A DNA stretch of 64,000 bases, from assembly GCF_002020135.1 (NCBI RefSeq), contig NZ_MPZS01000001.1, positions 1,922,001 through 1,986,000 on the forward strand, read 5' to 3'. Below, piece by piece: positions 43,116 through 52,179 of the stretch. The stretch is from Thioclava marina. Lineage in GTDB: Bacteria; Pseudomonadota; Alphaproteobacteria; Rhodobacterales; Rhodobacteraceae. The stretch's first letter is position 1, and each line of letters opens with the position of its first letter. The notes beneath the pieces are model-generated. The model had not been told where the DNA came from, made no database searches, and saw only the letters and a program-made list of their open reading frames with translations. The translations under genes were made by a program, and so were the position numbers.

Positions 43116-44144
43116 TCAGGTCTTGCGGATTGTCTCGCCGGGTTCGAGCACCGGCTCGAGTTCGATCACCTCGCCGCCGATCATGCCGCTTTGCGATCGG
43201 CCCGCGATGATTTGCGCGGCCTTCTTGCCGATCTCGCCGCGACAGGCATCCATCGTGGCGAGCTGCACCGAGAGCCCCTCGAGAAGTTCAAGCCCGTTGA
43301 ACCCCGCGAGGCCGACCTTGCCCGGAACGTCGATCCCGTTATCGCGACACCACAGCAGGCCACCGGCGCCGATCATGTCGTTCGAATAATAGAGGAAATC
43401 GAGGTCCGGCGTGCGTTTGAGCATCGCCTCGGTCATCTCGCGCCCTTTCGCCAGCGCCGAGCCGCCGGCATAGAACTCGGTATCGGCAAGTTCGATGCCC
43501 GCTTTCGCGAGCCCTTCCTTGAACCCTTCGAGCCGTTTGCGCGCCCGGTGATCCTCGGGCATCTTCGTGCCGAGAAATCCAATTCTGCGATAGCCAGCGG
43601 CGATGATCGCCTCGGCCATGTGCAGACCGGCACGGCGATGCGAGATACCGACGACGGAATCCACGCCCTCGCCATCGACATCCATAATCTCGACAACCGG
43701 AATACCGGCGTTTTCCAGCATCGCGCGGGCAGCCGGTGTGTGCTCGAGCCCGGCGATGATCACGCCCGAGGGCCGCCAGGAGAGCATCTCGTAGAGAACC
43801 TGTTCTTCCTTCTCGGGCGAATAGTTGGTCACACCCACCACCGGCTGGAGCCCGGTATCCTCAAGCTCGTCGGAGATCGCCGAGAGCACTTTCGGAAAGA
43901 CGAGGTTCGACAGCGACGGAATGATCACCGCCACGAGGTTCACCCGCTGCGAGGCCAGTGCGCCGGCGATCTTGTTGGGCACATAGCCCAGCGTCTTGGC
44001 CGCATGCAGCACCTTCTCGCGCGTCGCATCGGAGACGTCGCCGCGATTGCGCAGTACGCGGCTGACCGTCATTTCCGAAACGCCCGAGGCTTCGGAAACG
44101 TCGCGCAGCGTCAGGGGGCGGCGGGAGTCATTGGGACGGGACAC
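43116..44144 (-). CDS. LacI-family transcriptional regulator (GntR/IdnR-like)
   Basis: 342 residues. The N-terminal LacI HTH reads LTLRDVSEASGVSEMTVSRVLRNRG with the hinge-helix KIAGALASQR, followed by a periplasmic-binding-protein-like effector domain (VAVIIPSLSNLVFPKVLSAI through GLAGFNGLELLEG). The style resembles gluconate repressors, but no sugar gene is adjacent, so the effector is unknown. Two palindromic sites TGTTAGCG/C..AACA lie in its own upstream region, suggesting autoregulation. Confidence 0.88.
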   Translation of the reverse strand: MSRPNDSRRPLTLRDVSEASGVSEMTVSRVLRNRGDVSDATREKVLHAAKTLGYVPNKIAGALASQRVNLVAVIIPSLSNLVFPKVLSAISDELEDTGLQPVVGVTNYSPEKEEQVLYEMLSWRPSGVIIAGLEHTPAARAMLENAGIPVVEIMDVDGEGVDSVVGISHRRAGLHMAEAIIAAGYRRIGFLGTKMPEDHRARKRLEGFKEGLAKAGIELADTEFYAGGSALAKGREMTEAMLKRTPDLDFLYYSNDMIGAGGLLWCRDNGIDVPGKVGLAGFNGLELLEGLSVQLATMDACRGEIGKKAAQIIAGRSQSGMIGGEVIELEPVLEPGETIRKT

Positions 44145-44169
44145 GGCGGAATTCCTCCAGTTTCATTCT

Positions 44170-44229
44170 TGTTAGCGCCAAACATTTCCCTTGCGCAAGC
44201 GGATGATGCACCATATGTTAGCGATAACG
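44170..44229. promoter_or_regulatory. two LacI-type operator palindromes
   Basis: TGTTAGCGCCAAACA (44170-44184) and TGTTAGCGATAACG (44216-44229) share the half-site TGTTAGCG and are both near-palindromes of the TGTTA-SCG-TAACA kind used by LacI/GntR repressors. The first begins 26 bp before the ATG of the LacI gene, the second 72 bp before it, so looping between them is possible. Confidence 0.6.
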
Positions 44230-44310
44230 GCGACCGGGCCAGACTCCAAACAATCCGGCAGCCGGCCAAACTGGACCCGCGTGTAGACTCCGATCGTGGT
44301 GACAGATCTA

Positions 44311-44347
44311 AAAAGGGGATGCGGTGGGCCAATACGCATCCCCTTTT
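44311..44347. terminator. 13-bp perfect hairpin of unclear origin
   Basis: AAAAGGGGATGCG (44311-44323) and CGCATCCCCTTTT (44335-44347), loop of 11. It has A-run and T-run ends, so it can terminate in both directions. No annotated gene ends here: the LacI gene reads away and the tRNA lies downstream. It may end a short plus-strand transcript starting in the LacI operator region, or insulate the tRNA. Confidence 0.6.
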
Positions 44348-44404
44348 CATTTGCCGCGCTCCCGACTTGCACAGCCGCCGCTTTGGCGGCATCAAGAGGC
44401 GCGT

Positions 44405-44481
44405 GGTCCCGTGGCTCAACTGGATAGAGCAGCCCCCTCCTAAGGGGCAGGTTGCAGGTTCGAATCCTGCCGGGATCACCA
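44405..44481 (+). tRNA. tRNA-Arg (anticodon CCT)
   Basis: Complete cloverleaf with encoded CCA. Acceptor GGTCCCG/CGGGATC (one G-U pair), D stem GCTC/GAGC, anticodon stem GCCCC/GGGGC with loop CTCCTAA, so the anticodon is CCT (44439-44441). T stem GCAGG/CCTGC with TTCGAAT, discriminator A, CCA at 44479-44481. Reads AGG codons. Confidence 0.98.
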
Positions 44482-44494
44482 CTCTTTAAACGAA

Positions 44495-44519
44495 AAAGGC
44501 CCGCATCGCGCGGGCCTTT
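44495..44519. terminator. bidirectional terminator between tRNA-Arg and the dehydrogenase
   Basis: AAAGGCCCGC (44495-44504) with GCGGGCCTTT (44510-44519), loop ATCGC. On the minus strand the stem is followed by a T-run (A5 at 44493-44497), so it can serve both convergent transcripts. Confidence 0.85.
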
Positions 44520-44539
44520 CGTATGTCTGGCGGTCCGGA

Positions 44540-45787
44540 TCAGATCTCGGTCCAGGCCTTGTCCTCACCCTTGAGGCCGCCCACCAGCACGCGCGTCGGA
44601 AGGCCGATGCGGTCGAGCTGGGTGAAGAACGGTTTCGGATCGAGCTCTTCGACGTTCTTCATCGTCTTTGCGTCCCACTCCCCCTGCGCCACGAGGATCG
44701 CGGCTGCGACCGGCGGCACGCCAGCGGTGTAGGAGATGCCTTGCGAGCCGACCTCTTCATAGGCTTCCTTGTGATCGGCGACGTTGTAGACGAAATACTC
44801 CACGTCCTTGCCGTCCTTGGTGCCCTTCACCAAATCGCCGATGCAGGTTTTGCCCGTGTAGTTCGGTGCGAGCGAGGCGGGATCGGGCAGCACGGCCTTC
44901 ACCACTTTCAGCGGCACGACTTCCAGCCCTTCGGCGGTTTTCACCGGCTGCTCGGACAGCAAACCAAGATTTTTCAGCACGGTGAAGACGTTGATGTAGT
45001 GGTCGCCGAAGCCCATCCAGAAGCGCACATCGGCCTGCGGATAGTTGGTCGCCAGCGAATGCACCTCGTCATGACCCGACTGATAGGCCTGCGACGGACC
45101 GACGACCGGCAGATCCCATTTGTGGCCCGAGGCGAACATCGACGTCTCTTTCCACTGCTGGTCTTCCCAGTAATAGACGGTGCCGGTGAATTCGCGGAAG
45201 TTGATCTCGGGGTCGAAATTCGTCGCGAAATATTTGCCGTGCGAGCCCGCGTTGATGTCGACGATGTCGATGGATTTCACCTCGTCCATCTGGTCGATCG
45301 CGAAACGCGCGAAGGCATTCACCACGCCCGGATCGAAGCCCGCGCCGAGGATCGCGGTCACGCCCTTCTCGGTGCAAAGATCGCGCTTCTTCCATTCGTA
45401 ATTGGCATACCACGGCGGGGTTTCGCAGATCTTGTCGGGCTCTTCGTGGATCGCAGTGTCGATATAGGCGGCGCCCGTCTCGATGCACGCGTCGAGCACA
45501 TACATGTTCACGAAGGCGGACCCCACGTTGATCACGATCTGCGCGCCGGTCTTGCGGATCAGATCCGCCACGGCGGCCGTGTCGCGCGCGTTCACCTGAT
45601 GCGCCTCGAACGTGCCCGCCACTTTCATCGCGCCCTTTTCACGCACGCTCTCGATGATCGCGTCGCATTTCGATTTGGTGCGCGAGGCGATGTGCAGATC
45701 GCCCAGGATGTCGTTGTTCTGCGCGCATTTATGCGCCACGACCTGGGCGACGCCGCCCGCTCCGATGATGAGCACGTTCTTTTTCAC
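44540..45787 (-). CDS. carboxynorspermidine synthase/dehydrogenase (saccharopine-dehydrogenase family)
   Basis: 415 residues. The N-terminal Rossmann motif is LIIGAGGVAQVVAHKC, followed by HIASRTKSKCDAI, GSAFVNMYVLDACIETGAAYIDTAI and GAGFDPGVVNAFARFA, as in the Lys1-like carboxynorspermidine dehydrogenases. It condenses aspartate semialdehyde with putrescine (or diaminopropane) using NADPH to give carboxyspermidine (or carboxynorspermidine). The next upstream gene is nspC, the decarboxylase for this product, so the pair forms the SpeDE-independent route to spermidine. The terminator at 44495 closes the unit. Confidence 0.92.
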   Translation of the reverse strand: MKKNVLIIGAGGVAQVVAHKCAQNNDILGDLHIASRTKSKCDAIIESVREKGAMKVAGTFEAHQVNARDTAAVADLIRKTGAQIVINVGSAFVNMYVLDACIETGAAYIDTAIHEEPDKICETPPWYANYEWKKRDLCTEKGVTAILGAGFDPGVVNAFARFAIDQMDEVKSIDIVDINAGSHGKYFATNFDPEINFREFTGTVYYWEDQQWKETSMFASGHKWDLPVVGPSQAYQSGHDEVHSLATNYPQADVRFWMGFGDHYINVFTVLKNLGLLSEQPVKTAEGLEVVPLKVVKAVLPDPASLAPNYTGKTCIGDLVKGTKDGKDVEYFVYNVADHKEAYEEVGSQGISYTAGVPPVAAAILVAQGEWDAKTMKNVEELDPKPFFTQLDRIGLPTRVLVGGLKGEDKAWTEI

Positions 45788-45837
45788 TTCGGCTGTCTCC
45801 TTTTCGACAGGACAGGGGAAGGGGGCGCGAAAGGCCC

Positions 45838-46932
45838 TCAGGACAATGAGGCGCGGTAGTCCTCATAGGTGAACTCGCGAATCCGGTCGATGCTACCATC
45901 TTCGCGACGTATGGCGATGGCGGGCATCGCCACGCCGTTGAACCAGTTCTTCTTGACCATCGTGTAACCGGCCGCATCCGCGATCGAGATCCGGTCGCCG
46001 ATTTCCAGCGGTTTGTCGAATTTCGCGTCGCCGAAGATGTCGCCCGCAAGGCAGGTCTTGCCTGCGATCTGGTATTCGTGTTCGCCTTGCTGCGGCAGTT
46101 TCGCGGTCTCACGATAGATCAGCAGGTCGAGCATATGCGCTTCGATGCTACTATCGACGATGGCGATCTTCTTGCCGTTATCGAGGATATCCAGAACCGT
46201 CACCTCGAGCGAGGCGGTCTGCGTGATCGACGCTTCGCCGGGTTCGAGATAGACCTGAACGCCGAAATCGTCTGAGAATTTCTTCAGACGGTCGGCCAGC
46301 GCGTCGAGCGGGTAATCCGGCCCGGTGAAATGGATGCCGCCGCCGAGGCTGACCCAGTTCAGGCGCTTGAGGATATCGCCGAACTCGGCCTCGATCCGCG
46401 ACAGCTGATGGTCGAAGAGCGCGAAATCGGAATTCTCGCAATTGTAGTGGATCATCACGCCCGAGATCCGGCCCATCGCCGCCTCCAGCCGCTCGGTGTC
46501 CCATTCGCCCAGCCGCGAGAAGGGCCGCGCCGGGTCCGCCAGGTCGAAGCCCGACGTCGAGAAACGCGGGTTCAGACGCAGGCCGCGCTCGATATGCGCG
46601 GCCTTGTCGCCAAAGCGATCCAGCTGGCTCAGCGAATTGAAGATGATCTTGTCGGCGTAGCCGATAGCCTCGTCGATCTCGTCATCGGACCAGGCGACCG
46701 AATAGGCATGGGTTTCCTTGCCGAATTTCTCGCGTCCCAGATGCAGTTCGAAGAGCGAGCTCGACGTGGTGCCGTCCATGTAAGGCTTCATGATGTCGAA
46801 GGCCGACCAGGTCGCGAAACATTTCAGCGCCAGCAGGGCTTTCGCGCCGGAACGCTCGCGCAGGCGCTCGATCTTGCGCATGTTCTCGCGCAGTCGGGCC
46901 TCGTCGATCAGGTAGAAGGGCGTGTCGGACAT
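45838..46932 (-). CDS. nspC: carboxynorspermidine decarboxylase
   Basis: 364 residues. PLP enzyme of the alanine-racemase/fold III group. ALLALKCFATWSAFDIMKPY contains the cofactor lysine; NCENSDFALFDHQ, WVSLGGGIHFTGPDYPLD and YLEPGEASI follow the family. GKTCLAGDIFGDAKFDKPLEIGD carries the C-terminal active-site cysteine region. It decarboxylates carboxyspermidine to spermidine. First gene of the two-gene unit; 50 bp separate it from the dehydrogenase gene. Confidence 0.94.
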   Translation of the reverse strand: MSDTPFYLIDEARLRENMRKIERLRERSGAKALLALKCFATWSAFDIMKPYMDGTTSSSLFELHLGREKFGKETHAYSVAWSDDEIDEAIGYADKIIFNSLSQLDRFGDKAAHIERGLRLNPRFSTSGFDLADPARPFSRLGEWDTERLEAAMGRISGVMIHYNCENSDFALFDHQLSRIEAEFGDILKRLNWVSLGGGIHFTGPDYPLDALADRLKKFSDDFGVQVYLEPGEASITQTASLEVTVLDILDNGKKIAIVDSSIEAHMLDLLIYRETAKLPQQGEHEYQIAGKTCLAGDIFGDAKFDKPLEIGDRISIADAAGYTMVKKNWFNGVAMPAIAIRREDGSIDRIREFTYEDYRASLS

Positions 46933-46995
46933 AGGCTCCCCCGCAGGTCAACAGACCCTGCGATATAGGGCGCATGTAACGGCCACGCAACCGGA

Positions 46996-47700
46996 TCAGT
47001 CGACGCGGATCGCGTCCTTGGACACGCTAAGCGCATAGCCCTTGCGGGAAATGTTGCGCACGAGAAGCTCGCTGACGAGCTGATTGCCGAGGCTGTCGCG
47101 CAGACGTTTGATCCGGGTCGCGCCCGCTGCCTCGTCGCAATCGGCCTCGTTACGGCCCGAGATCATCGCCTCGATCTGTGCGCCGGTGAGGATATCGTCA
47201 TCCATCCGGGCTTCGGCCAGCACCGAGAGCGTCTCGATCGCCGCCGGGGTCAGGGTGAAGCCCATGTCGTTGAGCATCACCGCGTTTTCGCTGCGCAGGA
47301 TGCGCAGGCTTTGCACCTCGATTCCGGCGCGGCGGATCTCGATCATCCGGCGGTTCAGTCCGATCAGCAGAAGCAGGAAGATGATCGCCGCCAGCAAAAG
47401 CGCGGCGGCGAAGATCAGCAGGATGAAGATGATCACCCGATAATTCGCCAGCACGTCAGAGAAGGCCGTGCCCGATTGTGCCAGGACCTCCAGCAGCTTG
47501 ATCTCGGCCTGCGAGGTCAGGTTGTCGTTTTGCACGAAGATCTGCTCGACCCGGGCGTTGAACGCGTCCGCATCGGGGAGCTTGGCAAAGAGGAACCCCG
47601 CCGTGGTCGCGAGGATCGCGACCACCGCCACGACCCCGGCCACGACCGCGCGCGAGCCCAGCCGCAGGCTGTCAGTAACGGAGGAAGTATTTTCCGGCAC
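46996..47700 (-). CDS. membrane-anchored winged-helix protein
   Basis: 234 residues. Two membrane segments (about 17-39 and 88-114) bracket a roughly 45-residue outside loop rich in acidic and amide residues. The cytoplasmic C-terminus (about 140-234) looks like a winged helix of the OmpR C-terminal kind: FTLTPAAIETLSVLAEA, then ATRIKRLRDSLGN and LLVRNISRKGYALSVS, with the end resembling the wing hairpin G-x-G-Y. This suggests a transcription factor tethered to the membrane, like ToxR/CadC in concept but with the DNA-binding part C-terminal. I know no characterised member. Overlaps the next gene by 29 bp. Confidence 0.6.
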   Translation of the reverse strand: MPENTSSVTDSLRLGSRAVVAGVVAVVAILATTAGFLFAKLPDADAFNARVEQIFVQNDNLTSQAEIKLLEVLAQSGTAFSDVLANYRVIIFILLIFAAALLLAAIIFLLLLIGLNRRMIEIRRAGIEVQSLRILRSENAVMLNDMGFTLTPAAIETLSVLAEARMDDDILTGAQIEAMISGRNEADCDEAAGATRIKRLRDSLGNQLVSELLVRNISRKGYALSVSKDAIRVD

Positions 47701-47953
47701 TGGCTTTCCTTTTCTCCAACCCTTCGGGCCCGAATGTGGAGAGGACCGTCAGCAAGGTCCAGCCCGCAGCCTCGAGCCTCGGCGCCAATTCGCGCGCTGC
47801 GGCCTTTTTCGAACAGGCCGAATCCGAGACCTGCGCGACACCGTATTGCAGCTGCAACGGGTTGTCGCGCTTGGCCTTGTAATCGGCATAGCACTGGGCC
47901 TGAGCGGCCGAGGCCGAGGCGAGAAACGCCAAAATGAGAAATGCGTGTTTCAT
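47672..47953 (-). CDS. small exported protein, unknown function
   Basis: 93 residues with a signal peptide MKHAFLILAFLASASAAQA. The mature part has two cysteines (CYADYK and SACSKK) that could pair, then a basic region ending KASAGKYFLRY. I recognise no domain. Start ATG 47953 is fixed by the signal peptide; the frame is open upstream antisense to 48123 but without sense. Its 3' end overlaps the membrane winged-helix gene by 29 bp, so the two are probably co-expressed and may be functionally linked (periplasmic partner and membrane sensor), which is inference only. Confidence 0.65.
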   Translation of the reverse strand: MKHAFLILAFLASASAAQAQCYADYKAKRDNPLQLQYGVAQVSDSACSKKAAARELAPRLEAAGWTLLTVLSTFGPEGLEKRKASAGKYFLRY

Positions 47954-48122
47954 GCCGTTCACGCTGCGCTCAAAGCCGCTGTTATTCAATAGCCGAAGGG
48001 GGTTGCGGGCGCTGTTATCGGATATCAAGCCCCCGTTATTGCCTGACTCCACCGCTTCGCCGCACGGTCGTTCCATCGACTTTATCGCGGCCCTGGGGGC
48101 TGCCCGACCGGAGGACCGAAGG

Positions 48123-48671
48123 ATGAGTTTCAAGACAAAGGCGACCGCGCTTTTCACCGCCACCACCGTCGCACTGGGCACGATGGCTGCAAGCACCACG
48201 CCTGCCGCAGCGTTGGGTGACAAGGATCGCGACACGCTTGCCGTGTTGCTCGGGATCGGGGCTGCGGCGCTGATCATCGACTCGATGAATGACGACAAGA
48301 AAAAGCGGAAGACGGTTCCCCCGTCGGTCTACCTGCCGCGCGAGACCTGGAAACAACGCGAAAGCCGTCTGGAACGCGAGAGGATCGAGCGTGAGCGCCG
48401 CGAGGCCGAGGCCCGTCGCGAGCGGGAGCGGGAACGTGAGCGCGACCGCTATGGCCGCGACCGCATTCATCTTCCCTCCTCCTGTGTGCAGAAGGTGAAG
48501 ACGCGCAATGGCTGGGGTGAGGTCGTCTCGGCTGATTGCCTCGATCGCTACACGCGCACCCGTCTGCCGCGCAACTGCGCTTTCACCATCAAGACCGGTC
48601 GCCACGACAGCGAGACCGTCTATGGGCGCAACTGTCTCGAGGATCAGGGCATCCGCCTGTCGCGGCGCTGA
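48123..48671 (+). CDS. exported protein with charged coiled region
   Basis: 182 residues. Signal peptide of about 31 residues (ends TTPAAALG), a short hydrophobic stretch DTLAVLLGIGAAALIID, then a strongly charged helix (about 75-112) made of R-E-x repeats such as ERERIERERREAEARRERE. A C-terminal part has four cysteines (SSCVQKV, ADCLDRY, RNCAFTI, RNCLED), likely two disulfides. Proteins of this build are frequent in Rhodobacteraceae and uncharacterised. Divergent from the small exported protein at 47953; 169 bp lie between. Confidence 0.65.
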   Translation: MSFKTKATALFTATTVALGTMAASTTPAAALGDKDRDTLAVLLGIGAAALIIDSMNDDKKKRKTVPPSVYLPRETWKQRESRLERERIERERREAEARRERERERERDRYGRDRIHLPSSCVQKVKTRNGWGEVVSADCLDRYTRTRLPRNCAFTIKTGRHDSETVYGRNCLEDQGIRLSRR

Positions 48672-48734
48672 AGATAAGGCAGACGTCATCAAGAACGTCG
48701 AGCAGCGGGCGGGGACCATCGGTCTCCGCCCTTT

Positions 48735-49352
48735 TCACATCGCGAGCGACCCGATCGCCCAGAGACCGAAGCCGATCAGCACGAGACCCGAAATCTGCGC
48801 GACGCGATGGGCGAAGCCCTCGGGCAGGCGGCGATGGGCCAGCGCGACGCCCCCGCTCAGCGCGGCCCACCAGATCAGGGAACCGCTGAACACGCCCGCC
48901 ACCACCGGAAACGCCCCGCGCGTGCCCTCGGCCTGTGCCAGCCCCAGCCCGGCAAAGATCGCGGCAAAGGACAGAATCGTCATCGGGTTGGCGCTGGTCA
49001 GGGCGAAGGTGGCGGCGATCGTCCCCATCAGATCGCGCGCGCCAACCCGCGCCGCCTGCCGGGCCGGGGCGCTGCGAAAGCTCCGCCATCCCAGCCATAG
49101 AAGAAACAGCCCGCCCCCGAGTTTCAACGGCATGTCGATCCGCGCAAGCCCGGCAGAAAAAGCGGCGAATCCCGCGGCCGCCAGAAGGGCATAGGCCGCA
49201 TCCGCCAGCGCGGTGCCCAGCCCCCCGGCGAGCCCCGCCCAGAAACCGCGTTCCAGCGTGCGCGAAATGCACAGCGCTCCGATCGGGCCCAGCGGTGCCG
49301 CGATCGCAACGCCCAACACGAGGCTTTTCGCGAAAAGTTCAGTCCCGGTCAT
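48735..49352 (-). CDS. LysE family amino-acid exporter
   Basis: 205 residues with six hydrophobic segments. GVAIAAPLGPIGALCISRTLERGFWAGLAGGLGTALADA is a clear LysE/RhtB N-terminal signature, and TSANPMTILSF marks the central motif. Exports an amino acid or analogue. Its ATG overlaps the stop of the Lrp-type regulator (ATGA), so the exporter is probably the regulator's target. Substrate not predictable. Confidence 0.9.
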   Translation of the reverse strand: MTGTELFAKSLVLGVAIAAPLGPIGALCISRTLERGFWAGLAGGLGTALADAAYALLAAAGFAAFSAGLARIDMPLKLGGGLFLLWLGWRSFRSAPARQAARVGARDLMGTIAATFALTSANPMTILSFAAIFAGLGLAQAEGTRGAFPVVAGVFSGSLIWWAALSGGVALAHRRLPEGFAHRVAQISGLVLIGFGLWAIGSLAM

Positions 49353-49801
49353 AAGTCACCCCGCGGGCTGAAGCCCGGATCGACTGGTGAAGACAGCGCG
49401 ATCATCGTTTCGCTGCGGGCGAGGAATCTGCGCTCCTTGAGGGTGGAGAGAAACGCCTCGATGCCCGCGAGAGAGGGCGAATGGATCTTGAGCAGGTAGG
49501 ACCACGGCCCGGTCACATGGTGGCATTCCGAGATTTCGGGGCGAGTCTGCGCAAAGCTGCGAAAGGCCGCTTCGTCACTGTCTGGCGCAAGGGCGACCCA
49601 GATGAAGGCGGTGACCGGCAGGCCGAGCGCTTCGGGATCGGCCTCGACGGTAAATCGCCGGATCGCGCCCGAGGCGGTGAGACGGCGGATTCGCTCATTC
49701 ACGGCCGAGGGCGAAAGGTTCACCCCCGCGCCGATATCGGCAAGCGACCGGCGGCAGTCTTCGGCGAGAAGGGTGATGATTTTGTGGTCGATTCTATCCA
49801 T
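49349..49801 (-). CDS. Lrp/AsnC family transcriptional regulator
   Basis: 150 residues. N-terminal HTH (MDRIDHKIITLLAEDCRRSLADIGAGVNLSPSAVNERIRRLTASGAI) followed by the RAM effector domain (EISECHHVTGPWSYLLKI, ... FLSTLKERRFL). Start ATG 49801 matches the conserved beginning; the longer frame is antisense to rnhB. The coupled LysE exporter suggests it senses an amino acid and controls its export, as LysG- or Lrp-type pairs do. Divergent from rnhB with 163 bp between. Confidence 0.92.
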   Translation of the reverse strand: MDRIDHKIITLLAEDCRRSLADIGAGVNLSPSAVNERIRRLTASGAIRRFTVEADPEALGLPVTAFIWVALAPDSDEAAFRSFAQTRPEISECHHVTGPWSYLLKIHSPSLAGIEAFLSTLKERRFLARSETMIALSSPVDPGFSPRGDL

Positions 49802-49964
49802 GACCGAAATATCGGCGGCGAAACGCGCATTGGCAATAAATTTTGCTATCAATTCCGCTTCAAAGGGAAAGTTTGCGGAATTTTGCGGTTTGGCCGCAAA
49901 AGCGACGGTTCCAGCCGCATAAATCACGGTTGATCGGCGCGGGGATCCGGTGCATCCGGGAGCA

Positions 49965-50600
49965 ATGGTACAAAACCCCGATTTCTCTTTCGAAGAGGCC
50001 GCCCTTGCCCGTGGGCTGACCCGCATCGCTGGCGTGGATGAGGTCGGTCGCGGCCCGCTTTGCGGCCCGGTCACCGCTGCGGCGGTCATTCTCGATCCCG
50101 CATGCATCCCCGAAGGGCTCAACGATTCGAAGAAGCTCAGCGCAAAGCGCCGTGCGGAGCTCGCTGCGCAGATCATGCAGAGCGCCGACTATTGCGTCGC
50201 CCATGCCAGCGTCGAGGAGATCGACGAGATCAACATCTATCACGCCGCACATCTCGCGATGTGCCGGGCGGTCGCGGGGCTCGCGCAAAAGCCCGATCAC
50301 GTGCTGGTCGACGGCAACCGCGTGCCGCGCGATCTGGGCCTTTCGGCCGAGCCGATCGTGAAGGGCGATGCGCGCTCTTTGTCGATCGCGGCGGCTTCGA
50401 TCCTGGCCAAAGAGGCGCGAGATTTGCTCATGGTGGATTTGGCGCAACAGTATCCCGGCTATGGCTGGGAACGGAATGCGGGCTACCCCACGAAGGACCA
50501 TTTGCAGGCCCTTCTAGATCTAGGGGTCACCCCCGTTCATAGACGAAGCTTCAAGCCCGTCCACAATATCTTGTGCCAAGCAAAAAGTGTAACCCCTTGA
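49965..50600 (+). CDS. rnhB: ribonuclease HII
   Basis: 211 residues. Removes ribonucleotides and RNA primers from DNA. Active-site residues are in [16 protein letters not shown] (Asp, Glu) and [13 protein letters not shown] (Asp), with [17 protein letters not shown] and [18 protein letters not shown] following. ATG 49965 with GGGAG upstream is preferred; a GTG at 49950 would add five residues. Next to ccrM, an order frequent in Rhodobacterales. Confidence 0.95.
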   Translation: MVQNPDFSFEEAALARGLTRIAGVDEVGRGPLCGPVTAAAVILDPACIPEGLNDSKKLSAKRRAELAAQIMQSADYCVAHASVEEIDEINIYHAAHLAMCRAVAGLAQKPDHVLVDGNRVPRDLGLSAEPIVKGDARSLSIAAASILAKEARDLLMVDLAQQYPGYGWERNAGYPTKDHLQALLDLGVTPVHRRSFKPVHNILCQAKSVTP

Positions 50601-50637
50601 TTCAAAAAAGAAATTGACGGCGAATCACCTTTGACTC
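50599..50637 (+). promoter_or_regulatory. cluster of three GANTC sites upstream of ccrM
   Basis: GATTC (50599-50603), GAATC (50622-50626) and GACTC (50633-50637), three sites in 39 bp, 67-105 bp before the ccrM start. GANTC is the CcrM target itself, and in Caulobacter GANTC sites in the ccrM leader let methylation control its own transcription. The segment also has three TTGAC repeats (50614, 50631, 50642). Confidence 0.65.
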
Positions 50638-50691
50638 ATCTTTGACGCCATAGATCGGCACAAGCCGGCATCCCCCGAGGCGGGCAGTTAA

Positions 50692-51807
<1,116 letters not shown>

Positions 51808-51874
51808 GGCCAGCCCCCCACGACATTCAAAAGTTACCGCCGGTGTCCGAGGGCCGTCCTGGGACACAGCCTTG

Positions 51875-51903
51875 CCCCGCCGTGTCTAACGGCGGGGTCT
51901 TTT
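51875..51903 (+). terminator. intrinsic terminator after ccrM
   Basis: CCCCGCCG (51875-51882) with CGGCGGGG (51890-51897), loop TGTCTAA, then TCTTTT. The 415-bp stretch 51808-52222 otherwise contains this hairpin, an AT-rich tract (52080-52145) and the IHF/sigma-54 elements; its short frames are not convincing genes. Confidence 0.88.
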
Positions 51904-52132
51904 CGCGTTTGGCGAAGTTCATTGAGCATCCTTTTGAGCGCCCATTTTGACGGGCTTTCGTGCTCGGGAGAGCGAAGGATTTCCCCGGGCTCGAACGTCT
52001 GAACAGGCGATGCGAGGCGGGTGCTGCATTTCCTCAGCATTGATGCGCCTGTGCAGCGATGAAGGGAATCCGCTGGAATTTGTAATATGCAAAGCTGAGA
52101 AATCTTGGTCGAAAATATAAAATAACATTATC

Positions 52133-52145
52133 TATCAATTAATTA
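52133..52145 (+). promoter_or_regulatory. IHF-binding consensus
   Basis: TATCAA-TTAA-TTA fits WATCAA-N4-TTR at every defined position. It lies 19 bp before the -24 element at 52164, in an AT-rich tract, the usual position for IHF to bend DNA between an upstream activator and a sigma-54 promoter. Confidence 0.65.
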
Positions 52146-52163
52146 CAGATTGACGGAGAAAAC

Positions 52164-52179
52164 TGGAACGTAACTTGCA
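52164..52179 (+). promoter_or_regulatory. sigma-54 (-24/-12) promoter of the P450 cluster
   Basis: TGGAACG-TAAC-TTGCA matches TGGCACG-N4-TTGCA at all but one position, with GG and GC at the required 10-base gap. Transcription would start near 52190, 30 or so bases before the P450 ATG at 52223. A sigma-54 activator is encoded in the same gene run (58950). Confidence 0.75.

Noticed and set aside
51834-52128. Two small minus-strand ORFs (68 and 69 codons) between ccrM and the P450
   Set aside because: They overlap each other and the terminator, lack ribosome sites and resemble nothing; the region is better read as regulatory DNA.
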